This document shows positions 11,005 to 22,352 of a stretch of DNA of 64,000 nucleotides, one piece after another. Below the pieces are notes generated by a model that did no database searches, was not told the DNA's origin, and saw only the letters and a program-made list of their open reading frames with translations. Position 1 is the first letter of the stretch; each line of letters opens with the position of its first letter. The translations under genes and the position numbers were made by a program. The stretch comes from Paraphoma chrysanthemicola (taxonomy: Eukaryota; Ascomycota; Dothideomycetes; Pleosporales; Phaeosphaeriaceae), in assembly GCA_020744225.1 (NCBI GenBank), contig JAGMWG010000017.1:1054001-1118000 (forward strand), given 5' to 3'.

Positions 11005-12402
11005 CTAGTAGTAGAATGGGTTCTCGGGGTCAGTCAGATCGAAGATGACAGCCGAATGAGGCCAGCCGCCACCACGCTCGGGGAACTCGGTGAGGAAGTT
11101 GATGCTCCTGTTGAAGCTCAGGCTGCCATCCTCGAGGATGTCAATCCATTGCGCCTTGAAGTCAGCCGGGGTGTTGACGATCGAGATGTCACCAGCCTGG
11201 ACGAAGTAGTCGGTAACGAGCAAGTTCTTCTTATCCGGGCTGACCTTGACGTAATGAGGACCAACAATGCCCTGGTTAGCCTCTGGGTCATCGAGACGCT
11301 TGACGTTGTTCAGATCGCTGATGTCGAGCGCGGCGACGTGGTTGCCAAGAGTGAGCGTGAAGTAGGCGAATTTACCGTCGTCAGTGATGTCAGAGTAGAT
11401 GGCGAGGTTGTCGCGGGCGCGTGGGCCGAGGTCGAAGAGGAGCTCAGCGACACCCTGCTTGCCGTTACCGTCCTTGCGGAAGGGGTAGATGATCCAGACT
11501 TGGCCAGGGCCGACAGCAGTGGCGATGGCGGCGGACTCAGGGTTGCCGGGGATGAACTTGACGTCTTGGATACCTTGACCATCGGGGATGGTGATGGTGC
11601 TGATAATCTTGCGGCTGCTAAGCTCCCAGAGGCGGAGGGTGTTGGCCTTCTGGATACCGTTGATAGAGGCAGGCTTGAGGATGGTGAGTGGGACGACGAA
11701 GTCAGATGTCAGGATGAGGTTGTTCTTGAAGTCGACAGACAGGCCGTGGGGACTGAACTGCTCGCCGAGAATGTTCAGAGTGCCAGCAACATCTTCAGGC
11801 CACTCGTGGATGATGTTGTCGTTGGCATCAGTCTCGACCAGACGACCGGGCGAGGTGCCGACAGCGGAACCCATGTAGGTGATGAAGAATCCGCCCTCAG
11901 GCTTCGCACGGATCTCATCGACAATGGATGACAAGACACCACGGTTGGACTTCTTGAACTTGGGCTGGTAAGGGTTGGAGGTGTCGAAGTAGAAGGCGGT
12001 GTCTTGAGTCTTCAACAGAGACAAAAGACCACCACCGACCAGGGTCTTGCCATCAGCAGAGGGACCCAAGTGATGCGGCGAGTTTCCGCTCGATGGCACA
12101 TCGGTAAGCGCGATGAGCGTACCGAAGGTGTCGTCATCCAGGGAGTATGTCGCAAGGAAGTCCTTGTGCTGGTTGTCACCAGCCGCCGTCCAGAAGTAAC
12201 CGATTTTCTTGGGCTTGATCGACGTGTTGATTGTGTGAGGTGGGCTCGACAATGGAGGAGTCGGGACTTGGAGAATGGGGAGCGGTGGCGCATTCTTCGA
12301 GAGAGGCTCAGTGACACCCGGGATGAGGGGAATCAGAGGAGGAAGCGAAAGCGCGCTGGCCGTGGTGGCCAACAGCGCCGACAAGAGAGTGTTGGAGAGC
12401 AT
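11005..12402 (-). CDS. Secreted selenium-binding protein / methanethiol-oxidase-like protein
   Basis: Intronless, 465 residues. Residues 1-17 form a clear signal peptide ending ALS, followed by a Pro-rich linker to about residue 60. The remainder is a beta-propeller-like region matching the SBP56/methanethiol oxidase pattern: HHLGPSADGKTLVGGG, SPHGLSVDF, an RLWELSSRKIISTI blade, GIQDVKFIPGNPESA, FTLTLGNHVAALDISD and GPHYVKVSPDKKNLLVTDY. Histidines recur at blade ends as in the family, where they bind metal. Family members oxidise methanethiol or act as perchlorate-resistant copper proteins; an extracellular form is unusual because bacterial and animal members are cytosolic or periplasmic. A TATAAG on the minus strand at about 12513-12518 lies about 110 bp upstream of the start. 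Confidence 0.72.
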   Translation of the reverse strand: MLSNTLLSALLATTASALSLPPLIPLIPGVTEPLSKNAPPLPILQVPTPPLSSPPHTINTSIKPKKIGYFWTAAGDNQHKDFLATYSLDDDTFGTLIALTDVPSSGNSPHHLGPSADGKTLVGGGLLSLLKTQDTAFYFDTSNPYQPKFKKSNRGVLSSIVDEIRAKPEGGFFITYMGSAVGTSPGRLVETDANDNIIHEWPEDVAGTLNILGEQFSPHGLSVDFKNNLILTSDFVVPLTILKPASINGIQKANTLRLWELSSRKIISTITIPDGQGIQDVKFIPGNPESAAIATAVGPGQVWIIYPFRKDGNGKQGVAELLFDLGPRARDNLAIYSDITDDGKFAYFTLTLGNHVAALDISDLNNVKRLDDPEANQGIVGPHYVKVSPDKKNLLVTDYFVQAGDISIVNTPADFKAQWIDILEDGSLSFNRSINFLTEFPERGGGWPHSAVIFDLTDPENPFYY

Positions 12403-13962
12403 ATTAAATGATTACCGATTAAGTGCCGTAAAAAGAGCGAATGATTGTGAAGCTGCTGAGAGGCTTTGAGCAAGTTGTGAGCTGGTTTCATTCTGGCGGT
12501 ACGCATGCTCGTACTTATACTCCGCTGATGCCTTCGTAGTCCTGTTGCATTTACCTCCTCTTGCAATCCCGCCGCCATACTATCCCGTCACTGTCACACT
12601 ACGACTCCCATCCTCATCTCTTCCATCGCTGGCGCAGATGGTATCATCCAGCCTGACTTTGACGACCATTATCGAAATCGTCCCCAATTCACGGGATGAT
12701 CGACAGGGGAGCAGTGATCTTCCTGCACCTTCGGCGCCGCAACAACATTGTTCCCAGTCCTCTCAAGCTTCGGAAACCTGGTCTTAGACTTGGCATCGAA
12801 GCAAGAAGGTTGCCAAGAGCAAAGAGATCGTCGGCGCAGGTACACTTTCGACCATGTGAGCACGGCATGTTGCGTTAGTGTGTATTCAAGATCACCGAAT
12901 GCGCTTGTTGAAACTCCGATTTTGGGTCTACACTTTGCTTGTTACGGCCCTTATGCAAGGCTTACACGCACTGAGGCTGAGACATGATCGAAGAAGGAAG
13001 TGATAAGCAAAGGCTCAAGGCAAATTCCAAGAAGAACGTCTTTTTGCACGCGGTAACCAGGATTCAAAGGCAGGCCTAGGGCTAACTGTACGCTTACATA
13101 CAGCCTTAGTTTCAACAGAGGAAAGGTGCTGCTGGATCGCTCCGGTGAAATGAGGATCCGAGAAAGAAGGCGTCAGCTAGGTCCATTGTAGATGTTGAGG
13201 ATGGGTAGACGGCGAGGTGTGCAAAAAGTGCGGAAAATCCCATCAGAGGCATATCACCATGAGCCAAGCACGATATGTAGCAGACTGCGAACTATATGGT
13301 AGCATTGGTCGAATACCGAGCGATGCATCCTCATGGTGAAGAACGATGACGTTCGCGACCCTCACCGTGGGACTACCACCAGGAGGGGAAACCTGCTTCT
13401 GAGATGGAAGAGCATCAAGGTGTCTCTGTGTCAGTCTGGGGATTGTGGGGTTGAGTAATTCGATCCGCGAATGATGCCATCGTGGTGCCCCTGCTAGCGC
13501 ACCCGTTGCGGAACCGATCTGCAAGCTTAATACCACCACGCCAAGCATCGCGACATCGTGTCCAATGTTTGCGAAGAAAGGAGACTTTTGAATACTTCCG
13601 CCACCGAGCCACACCACGGCGAGCATCATCATCTCCAGCATCAGCGGACTCATTCTCAAGGCTGAAATCAGGAGATTTCGCCGATGGTCCGAATACACAC
13701 CACAACGATAACGCTGATCATTGCTAGATCATAATGGTCAACGGCAGATCGACCTGACAGGGTCCTCTCCTAGATGTCGCGTTATTGTTGTTGTATTCGT
13801 GCACGCGGATGGTGAGCACGCGGTGGAGATGATGGAAGATGCAATTGGCCTGGCTGTCGTCAGCGTGCAGGTACATACATAAACAGTAGCCTTGCCTCTC
13901 TAGTGAAACTTGCGACACTATTGTAACTCACCGCCCAGTCACTCATTTGTCTTGTGTGCAAT
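12403..13962. other. Intergenic, no supported gene
   Basis: 1.56 kb between the divergent SBP56-like and bicupin genes. ORFs at 13243-13705 on the minus strand overlap one another in different frames and lack any domain. It probably holds the two promoters only. Confidence 0.45.
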
Positions 13963-15449
13963 ATGAAGTTCCAGTCCATTGCAGCCAGTGTCCTGTTCGC
14001 TTCTTCGACCCTCGGTGCGGTCGTGAAGCGACAGGCACAATTCTCTCAAGGCCAGCCCATCGATGGCAAGGGCAAAGGTGCTCCAATCTTGGGTATGTAT
14101 GCGGTTTTTGTCGGCCATGGCTCAAGCTGACGATGGATACTAGGCGGTACCGATCGTCAGATTGACATCGCGAACCCGTCCAACTTGGGCGAGCAGAGCA
14201 CCGACTCTGGAACTGTGCCCAACCTGAAGTGGCGCTTTGGTGACTCCAAAACTAAAATCTTTCCTGGTGGATGGGTCCGCGAGCAGGTCGACAATGACCT
14301 TCCGGCCAGCCACGACATTGCAGCCGCCCAGCAGCATCTGAAGAAGGGTGCAATCCGTGAGCTGCACTGGCACCGCGTGGTATGTAACAAGTTTGCTTTG
14401 TGTAAGACCGAGCTAAATTCGGTAGGCTGAATGGGGCCAAGTGCTCTTTGGTCGCGTCCTCGTATCCGCTGTCGATGAGAATGGACGCCACCAGACCACT
14501 GAGCTCGGCTTCGGTGATATCTGGTACTTCCCCAAGGGCCAGGCGCACACGGTGCAAGGCCTAGATGACGAGAACGAATACCTGCTCGCATTCGATGATG
14601 GCGACTTTGACCGAGCTGGGTCAGTACCTACCCCTCTTTCCATTACGAGTAGTTCTAATACATATCAGAACGACATTCAACTTGGATGACTGGCTTGCAA
14701 AGACTCCGAAGTCCATCATCGCCAAGAGTTTCGGGCTTCCCGAGTCTGTCTTTGATAAGATCCCTGAGCGGAATCCATACATTCTCAACAGCACTACTGG
14801 CGAGGCTTCGAAGTACAGGAAGATCACTGGTGGCAAGGGTGAGCTGACTGGGGATGCCTCGTACATCTACCGTACCTTCCAGCATGCTCCAGAGCCAGCT
14901 CCCGGTGGCGCTGGTCAGTGGTGGAAGATCGACTCGACCAACTTCCCGATTGCCAAGACGATTGCTTCGACCTACGTCGTGATCGAGCCAAAGGGTGTTC
15001 GCGAGCTGCACTGGCACCCTACTGTGAGTATCCGAAGGTCGCATATGTCGTGAATCTCGCTGACGTGTCGGCAGTCTGAGGAGTGGCTGTATTTCCACGA
15101 AGGCGAGGCTCGTGCTACTGTTTTTACCGGTAACAGCAATTCGCGTACATTCAACTTCAAGCCAGGTGACACTGCTGTCTTCCCTGACAACTCCGGTAAG
15201 TCGTAACAAAGTCTTGCCAATCATACCTGCTGACCATCTGCTCTAGGCCACTACATCGAGAACACCTCTGAGACCCAGAACTTGACCTTTATTGAGATCT
15301 ACAAGTCTGAGCGCGTCGCTGATGTCTCGTTGACCCAATGGCTTGCTCTTACCCCAGCTGACATCGTTGCGGATGTCCTCAAGATCCCCGTTGATGTTGT
15401 CCAGGGCCTCAAGAAGGAGAAGCAGGTCATCGTCCATGGTCGCAAGTAA
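13963..15449 (+). CDS. Secreted bicupin, oxalate decarboxylase family
   Basis: Six exons: 13963-14092, 14144-14379, 14426-14619, 14669-15023, 15075-15195, 15247-15449; introns of 46-51 nt. Product 412 residues with a signal peptide (1-18) and a Lys-Arg site soon after it. Two cupin domains each carry the manganese motif: RELHWHR with AEW in the first, RELHWHP with SEEW in the second, plus later ligands KGQAH and NSGHY. The second domain ends with VADVSLTQWLALTP, a signature of bacterial and fungal oxalate decarboxylases, and keeps a Glu in FIEIYK where the bacterial enzyme has Glu333. The lid of domain 1, SENS-like in decarboxylases, reads FDRAGTTF here and has no Glu. Probable role: extracellular oxalate breakdown to formate and CO2, or a variant reaction. 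Confidence 0.88.
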
Positions 15450-15766
15450 GATGCTACAGTTGAGAGTAGACGTGTCATGAGGTGAGAGGCGATGATGTTG
15501 AGGTGCAGCCATATTACAGAAAGCTGAATGTTGTACTTAATGCATAATTCTAATATCGAATGTACGATGATGCTGAGATGCTGTTCATTTCAAGCCTTGA
15601 AGTCTGTTTGGTGTTAAATTTGAGCCGCAAGCACTAGAGACGAGCTTGGCAGAAGGTGTTGGTGGGGCACGCCAAGGTTGCTTACCCTGCTGCCTGATTC
15701 TCAATCAATCCTCATCAGAAGCCGTCGCAGTAGTACTAAATTTATACTATATCATCGATACTGAAC

Positions 15767-17994
15767 ATGAGCTGTTGGCCAAAAGTCACCGGCACTTGGC
15801 ATCGAATTACCAAGCAACCCATCTCGAGTGAGCAGAGTATCGCGAGGTCTGAGCAGAAGCTGTGTCATGCTTGTCAAAGATTCCTTCAAGGATACAAGAT
15901 TCGTGAGCACTGGACTGAGGATCGTTATGTGCATCATGCCGACATACATTCCCTGGAAGACGCGATGAAGATGGGTTGTGCGCTGTGTACAGCCTTGAGG
16001 ATTGATGAACTGAAAGATAGCCACGGTGAATTACAGCACAGTTTTCCCAAGTTGACGCTGACATGACAAGGAGAAAAGTTACCAAAACTTCGTGGAAATT
16101 AGAACAGAGTGGAACATCTCCGTCTCCAAGCTGGCATTTCAGATTCTTTGCTTACGAGGCATGGATGGATGGACCCAACTACGTGGACCTCGTCATGGAA
16201 GACTTCAAATGTAATACAGCGGTCAATATATCGTGTACTCCTGCTCATGCAATTTTATAGCACCATCTGGACCATGCGGCAAAATTCTTGGCGGCGATAC
16301 TGGGGACGATGGCGCTTTCGGCTTCCTGGCGAGACAGTACAAGATATGCCAAGAAACGCATGTGAAGTGTCAGAAAGCTACGAACAGCCCATATCTTCCT
16401 TCCAGGGTGATTGACGTAGGTATCGATGGGGATTCCCAGGTAGCTCTTCGAACCAGCAAAGAGCTTGATGCCTCTCACCCATATCTGACCTTGTCACACT
16501 GTTGGGGTGGCTCTCAGCCTCTGAAATTGACGGTCGATACAGTATCGCGGCTAAAGTGTGGAATAATGATTGCCGATCTGCCGAAAACCTTTCGAGAGGC
16601 AGTTCTAGTGACGCGAAAACTAGGATTTCGCTATCTGTGGATAGACTCCCTGTAAGCTATGCCTTATCTCTTAAAGTTTTGAGCACTGACAGCCAAGATG
16701 CATTTATCAAGATAGCGTTGATGACTGGCAAGCCGAGGCTGGCCATATGAGCGATATCTATGGTAGAGCGGCATGTTGCATAGCAGCTACTGCTTCTACA
16801 GACAGTGATTCGGGCTTGTTCCGGTACCGTACCAGTTACCCTCCATTGGTCGGTTGCGATTCCTTTCCTCGACCTCCCTTTAAAATCTCAGTAGAAAGGC
16901 CAAAAGCACCAGCTCTAGAAGATATGCCGCCCCCGGGTATGTACTGGTGCAGCATTTGGTGGCCAGACAAATATGAGCTCATTGATGACGCACCATTGAA
17001 TCGCCGTGCCTGGGTAGCACAAGAGCGATACTTATCTACCAGAGTCATGCATTTTACCAAAGACTTGCTATTCTGGGAGTGTCTCGAGGTGCTTTCAAAT
17101 GAAGCTAGTGGGCACGGTATGCCTGATATAGGATCGGGGCTCGACGACTCGGAGATGAATATCTTTAAAATGAACTTTCGAAATGCCCGTCACCACCAAC
17201 CAGCCTTACAATTCGGTCCTGGGATATCTTGTACGTTGCCGAAAGCCTCAAATCTCGACTTCAGCCTGTGGTACAGCTTCGTACAATCTTACACGTTGTG
17301 TTCCATCACGAAAGAGGACGATTATCTGGTAGCCCTTTCGGGCATTACACGGGAGATCGAGCTGATGACCGGGGACCGCTTTGTCGCTGGCTTGTGGGAA
17401 CAAGAACTTCCAGAAGGGCTTTGCTGGATTGCCTGTTCGAACCAAGATGGTACTTTGCCTGTGAGATCGTCAAGGCCTACTGTCTGGCGAGCACCTACTT
17501 GGAGCTGGGCAAGTGTCACAGACTCAATCTCGACCCTAAGTGATCAGACCGATGGTATGACCAGCGCGGTAGACATTCTGGAATGTCTTGTTGACAAGCA
17601 CCCATCTGGACAGGTCATTAGCGCTGAAATCACCCTGCGCTGTCGCGTCATCCCCATTGAGTTGCACTGGAAAGTTTATACGGGTTGGGCACGTTGGGAA
17701 CTCGTCGGTGACTACGATGGGAATGTAATTCCGACCTACTCATTGTTCTTTGACGACCTATCATTCATGGCTACTCGAACTACTGAGCCATTCGGTGCTC
17801 ATCTGATCATCTTACGTGATAACGGGCGCGAACTTTTCCATGCATTACTTATCGTACGATCCCAACGTCACGAAGATGCTTTTGAGAGGATTGGCTTACT
17901 GGCTTACTACCGATTCGACAACAATAATGCCAAGACCAGAGAGCTACGAAAGCTACTCGACGAAGCTGAACCAGAAACTATAAAACTGGTATAA
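15767..17994 (+). CDS. HET-domain (heterokaryon incompatibility) protein
   Basis: Exons near 15767-16025, about 16108-16210, 16261-16651 and 16698-17994. The last junction is sure: the 46-nt intron 16652-16697 restores DSLCIYQDSVDDWQAEAGHM. The HET domain shows LTLSHCWGG, LPKTFREAV and LGFRYLWIDSLC, then PLNRRAWVAQER and the C-terminal VWRAPTWSWASV typical of fungal HET proteins. The N-terminal exon has LCHACQRF and GCALC, matching the usual pre-HET zinc-knuckle-like start. The junctions around 16026-16107 and 16211-16260 are uncertain; the simplest donor at 16211 does not keep frame with the next exon, so a frameshift or unusual splice is possible. HET proteins trigger programmed death on non-self recognition and are numerous and variable in these genomes. 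Confidence 0.8.
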
Positions 17995-18796
17995 TCAGGC
18001 CTTCTATTCGAAATCGCGTAAAGTTCGCACGACACTGCATGCACGACGAAGCACACCAGCTCGAGGAAGACGTCATCACCACTCATACTTCAAGCAAGCA
18101 TTCCCTGAAGCCACATCAATTCATCATGCAACCCGCTCTCCATCCTACCATCTGCCGCCCGACAATCACGACTGGCTAGTGTCGTAAGCCATATTTGCAT
18201 GTTCAAGAACAACTTGTTCCCAAGTCGACCATATTTCATTAGCCATCTCCACGAACAAAACGTCACAGCACACTCATTTCCCAAAATTTGCATTTCCAAT
18301 CCTCTCTCCCACGATGATGCGACACTCTCATACGACGATGACGAAGAATACACGCACTGACAAGTCCGTCATCCCTCCCTCGATGCCATGCACCGCTGCG
18401 AACCCCCGGCACACGATCACAACTTGAAGTAGAGAATCCATGGAGCAGGAGCTCATTTTCAAAGCCAGTTCAGCAACGCCTCTTGACTGACTCTCTTGGC
18501 TGACTCTCTTGACTGACTTGCGTCGATTTCCGCTTGATCAGCACTAGTAGCCCGTCTTTGCGGGATGGGGGAAAAAAATGTGGTATTTCAGGGAAGCGTG
18601 GGATCGGAGTCCATCGATGCGTGACACCATTTCGGAGATGGCAGACATGGTGCACATTATTGGCACGATTTTGAATTTACTTGTTTCTTGAATGTAATGT
18701 TTTGCACTCTCGCGCACTCTTTCCTCTTCTGCTCAAGATCTCGTAACTAAGCACAAACGTCCTCCCATCCTAACATCCCGCGTATTTCCCATTCGA
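17995..18796. other. Intergenic with a 13-bp triplicated repeat
   Basis: 3' flanks of two convergent genes. Contains three near-identical copies of the 13-mer TCTTGACTGACTC at 18481-18519. No coding signal. Confidence 0.5.
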
Positions 18797-20531
18797 TCAA
18801 ACTCTCCTCCCACCGCCATCCATCTCATACGCCACCACATTCCCATCCCGATACCCTCCAGGCAATTCATGTCCATTCTCCGCATACATCTCACTCGCAT
18901 CATGATACGCATACTTCTCCACCGGCCCTGTGGTTTCCGAACCAGATAATTCCGCCGGCCGTGCATTCGCGCGCGTCTTTCTCCGCCACAGCAGGAACGC
19001 TAAACCGGCGATGAGCGCGAGGCCGGCGAGGGCGCCGATGACGATGCCGGCTATTGCGCCGCCGCCGAGTTTTGAGTCGGAAGATGAGGAGGTGGAGGAC
19101 TCAGGGTTGTTATTATTGTTGTTATTCGATGATCCGGAATTCGAGTTCGTGTTCGTGCTCGTTGGGTTCGGTGAGCCTGACGCTTGTGCCGCTACAACCT
19201 GCGCGACGCAATTGTTCGCCGTGTCGAAGGCCATGAGTTTCGGGGTCGCGGATTTCGTGGGCGCAGCAGCGATCGTAAACTCGCCCTTGTCGTGATTGAC
19301 CATAAGGTACGCCGAGGAGAAGAACATGCCGCCGATGCGCGGCATCATGCCGTTGCCCTGGGGGATGCGGACAATGGGGATCTGCTTGGACGTGGCGTTG
19401 GACATGATGGGCCCGGAGCTGTCAATGTAGCGCTCGTCGAAGATGAGTTGGTCGTTGGGAATGGTGATTGTGAGGGCGGAGTTGAGTGTTATGGACATCG
19501 TGCCGGAGAATGTTCTGCTCGCGTATTAGTATGAACAGGAAGTGATAGGAGAACTATTGAACATACGGCGAGGATTTGATTAAGGTAGTGTTGTAGAAAT
19601 GCGTATCCGCTGTACCGTTCCGGTACGAGCTGAGTTCTACACCCATGATGCTCTGGATTGGATCCCAATACGCGGCGGGAATGGACATGATGTTGGACGT
19701 TGATGCGATGACGCATACGCGAAGGTCACTCAGACTGTCCCAAGCCTCTTGCGAAGCCCCTCCGGTCGGTTGAAGGCTGAGACTCGTCAGGGACACGATG
19801 ATGCCCTCTCTGCACTTCGCTTCATCGACAGTGAATTTTGTTGTAATGTTTGGTCCATCTGCGACGAGTGCTTGGTCGTATCCGCCCAAGGTCAACGATC
19901 CATCGCGCGGCTCTTTAGTGACCTCGTTGCCCCAGAAAAAAGAATATGACCGTGATGAAATGTTCTTGTTATCCGATAGGGTTTTCAAGAACGTTGACGT
20001 CCGTCCTAGACCGAGCTCGCCCTTGTGTACAAATTCGTTCACGCTGCCGGTCCGCAGAGCGAATTCATATTGTGGCAACACGCCGTTGTCTTGCAACCGG
20101 ATATCATCCTTGGTCCAGTTCGATGCTGTGTCATCGAATGTGCGGGCAACGTTGTTTGCCGTGTCGCTTTCAGTTTGCGATATTGATCGGTCGTATAGTC
20201 CACCTCGGTAGCTAGCACATGCGGGGCCTTGCCTGGTCCAGCCTGGGCAGAAATTCAGCGGCGCAGACCACAGGTATGTATCATTGTAATATCTGAGTTG
20301 AGTGTGAGTAAATGAATCGGAACTTCTTGCCAATCGGTGCACTTACGCGCTTGGCATGAGAGTTACATTCTGCGCAGTCGGACCACCAATCTGCCACAGC
20401 ACGCCTCGAACCTCCGCATTTGTGACCAACCGCTGGCTCTTGTAAGGAAGATTGAGCGCCTTGGGCTGGCATGTCTGACCGTACACCGGCCATATTAGAG
20501 TAACGAAGGACAATAACAGAAGCGAAGACAT
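18797..20531 (-). CDS. Pepsin-like (A1-fold) membrane-anchored protein, probably inactive
   Basis: Three exons on the minus strand: 20347-20531, 19567-20292 and 18797-19514, with introns of 54 and 52 nt (second branch TACTAAT), giving 542 residues. Signal peptide 1-18; then GVLWQIGGPTAQNVTLMPSA, which aligns with the first strand region of pepsins (GTPPQ...LLPDTGSS) but lacks the catalytic DTG. The middle has LGLGRTSTFLKTL and GSLTLGGYD, as in fungal A1 proteases; the second catalytic region reads CVIASTSNIMSIPA, again without DTG/DSG. An Asn/Ser-rich stalk precedes one membrane segment (IAGIVIGALAGLALIAGLAF) and a short cytoplasmic tail with Tyr residues. I infer a cell-surface pseudoprotease, perhaps a wall-associated binding protein. 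The family assignment is by motif spacing and is moderately sure. Confidence 0.7.
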
Positions 20532-22352
20532 TGTACGTCGAACAAGTCGCAAAACCAACCAAGCAAAGGAAACCAGACTCGAAATCCCAGACACCGGGAA
20601 CCCAGGATTAAGAGACGGACGAGTAGGCACGAGAATAAGGCCCCCAAGTGAGACCCATTATCGTCACCGTGCCTGTCGGGCGTAACAAGGCGTAAACCCA
20701 CATGGAGATTATACGGGCGAATCAGAAACCTTGACGCTGAGCACAACGGAGCCAACGTCGCGGAAGCAGCCTTCAAGCGCTTCCCGGCCAATTAGCGCAT
20801 ACGCCAAGACAATCCAACGAGGCTCATTTCGCGATGCTCTTCATCTCAAATGGACGGGACGGCTGGGGCGCATGCGCAAAGCGACGGCATGAAACGTCGA
20901 GAGGCTGAGTTAAGTTCGAGGCTTTTCACCTCGTTCAAGCTGACTTCCAAGGTAAGCATAGTCCCTCCGATTCACCATGTTTCTCTCATTTCAAGCGAAT
21001 TGATCTCTTTTCATGGCCCCATATGTTCATCGGTGCATCTCACTCGTGCCCTGAAGCAAATCATGGGTCCTGTTTGGGGTACCCAGCATTCCAAATCTCG
21101 CTAGTGCGCAGGGCTGTGCGCACGCGATTCGTGATGCTGCAGACGCGATGCTGTGCGACGCCGGCGCCGTATTTTAAGCCTCTGCTGGATTTCAAAAGGC
21201 GATTGCGCCGCTTGAGGCGTGGCGTATAATGGCCGCAGCGCTCTTGCATCTTGCATTGCTGGTGTACTTTGCAAGTTGAGGCTCGCGCTCCGTCGCGTCA
21301 AACATCGTCCGAAAATCCGGGGCTGTGCGTGCCGATGTTCAGGCATCGCGAAAATAGCTCGACCGTAGTGTCGCCGTAGGGTTTTGCCGTCTTGCTGCAC
21401 GGGCTGCACAGCGAGTGCAGCGTCTTGGACGACGGGAAGAAACGAACCATTGGGTTGTCGTCGTGTTGCACAACGCGAACCTTATGGACGTGTCAGACGA
21501 GCAATTCAAGGAATGCATGGCAGTGCCGTGGTTGAAAGAGAAGCTCCTGACTAAACTTCCGCCCCGCTCGCACCCGCCACAAATGACCGGTGGATCATTG
21601 ATACCCATGCAGAGGAATAGCATATATTTACTCGAATTTGCAAAACATGTAGACGAATGGAACGTCCTCTGGGATTATGTAGCAGACTCCAGGGCCGATA
21701 ATAATCAAGCCTGACACCATCTTTGCCTCTTGACAAATTTTGTCTCCGCGTCTCCAAAAGTACACTGATTTCCCATCTGTTGTCGGACTAAGGGGCGTAA
21801 TAATTGCAATCTCTGCTGGTTCCGTTTTAAGACATCCAAAGCGCTGTCGGCTTCGTTCTCGGAGCATCGATATCGTGCCCAACCGCAGCTTTGATCGACT
21901 TGGCCTCAAAAATATTAGCAAAGAGGTACGAGAGCTTCGTTAAGCGTGCCGTGGCTACTATTGCTAGCGCTAAATCATATAGTCCCTCTGCTTGCGGATA
22001 GTACTGAAGAATCGTGCCTTTTTCATTGACGGGGAAAGGAACAGAAGGTCCAAGAACAACACCAGCGATACGGTCCTCTAGACGTGAAGTCAAAGGCACG
22101 ACAGTAAAGAGCAGTGGCAGGCAATGGAGCGTATCTGTGAATGTTGTAGAGTGCTCACGACATCTGAAGGTGTGGAGAGAGTGGCGTGAGATCAGGATGC
22201 GTTGTATGATCATGTCATCAGCCACGTGCTTGTGACATTGCCAATTTTGACGACCTTGACCGACTACTTTCCTCTCGATGCCAGGGCCTCCGAATCACCA
22301 GCCTATTTCTTCCTCCATTTCTCATGATCACCGTTCACACACTCTGATCCGC
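20532..22352. other. Long intergenic stretch with uncertain coding-like ORFs
   Basis: 1.8 kb without a supported gene. Two ORFs look somewhat coding by composition: plus 21415-21714 (with WLKEKLLTKLPPRSHPP) and minus 21827-22225 (with LYDLALAIVATARLTKLSY). They overlap rival frames, lack domains and have no convincing exons. They could be parts of a decayed gene. Confidence 0.35.

Noticed and set aside
11056..11931. 291-residue plus-strand ORF
   Set aside because: Exact antisense of the SBP56-like gene; acidic Val/Glu/Asp-rich composition is that of a shadow frame.
21415..22225. Possible gene on either strand
   Set aside because: Coding-like stretches occur on both strands but contradict each other and have no exon structure.
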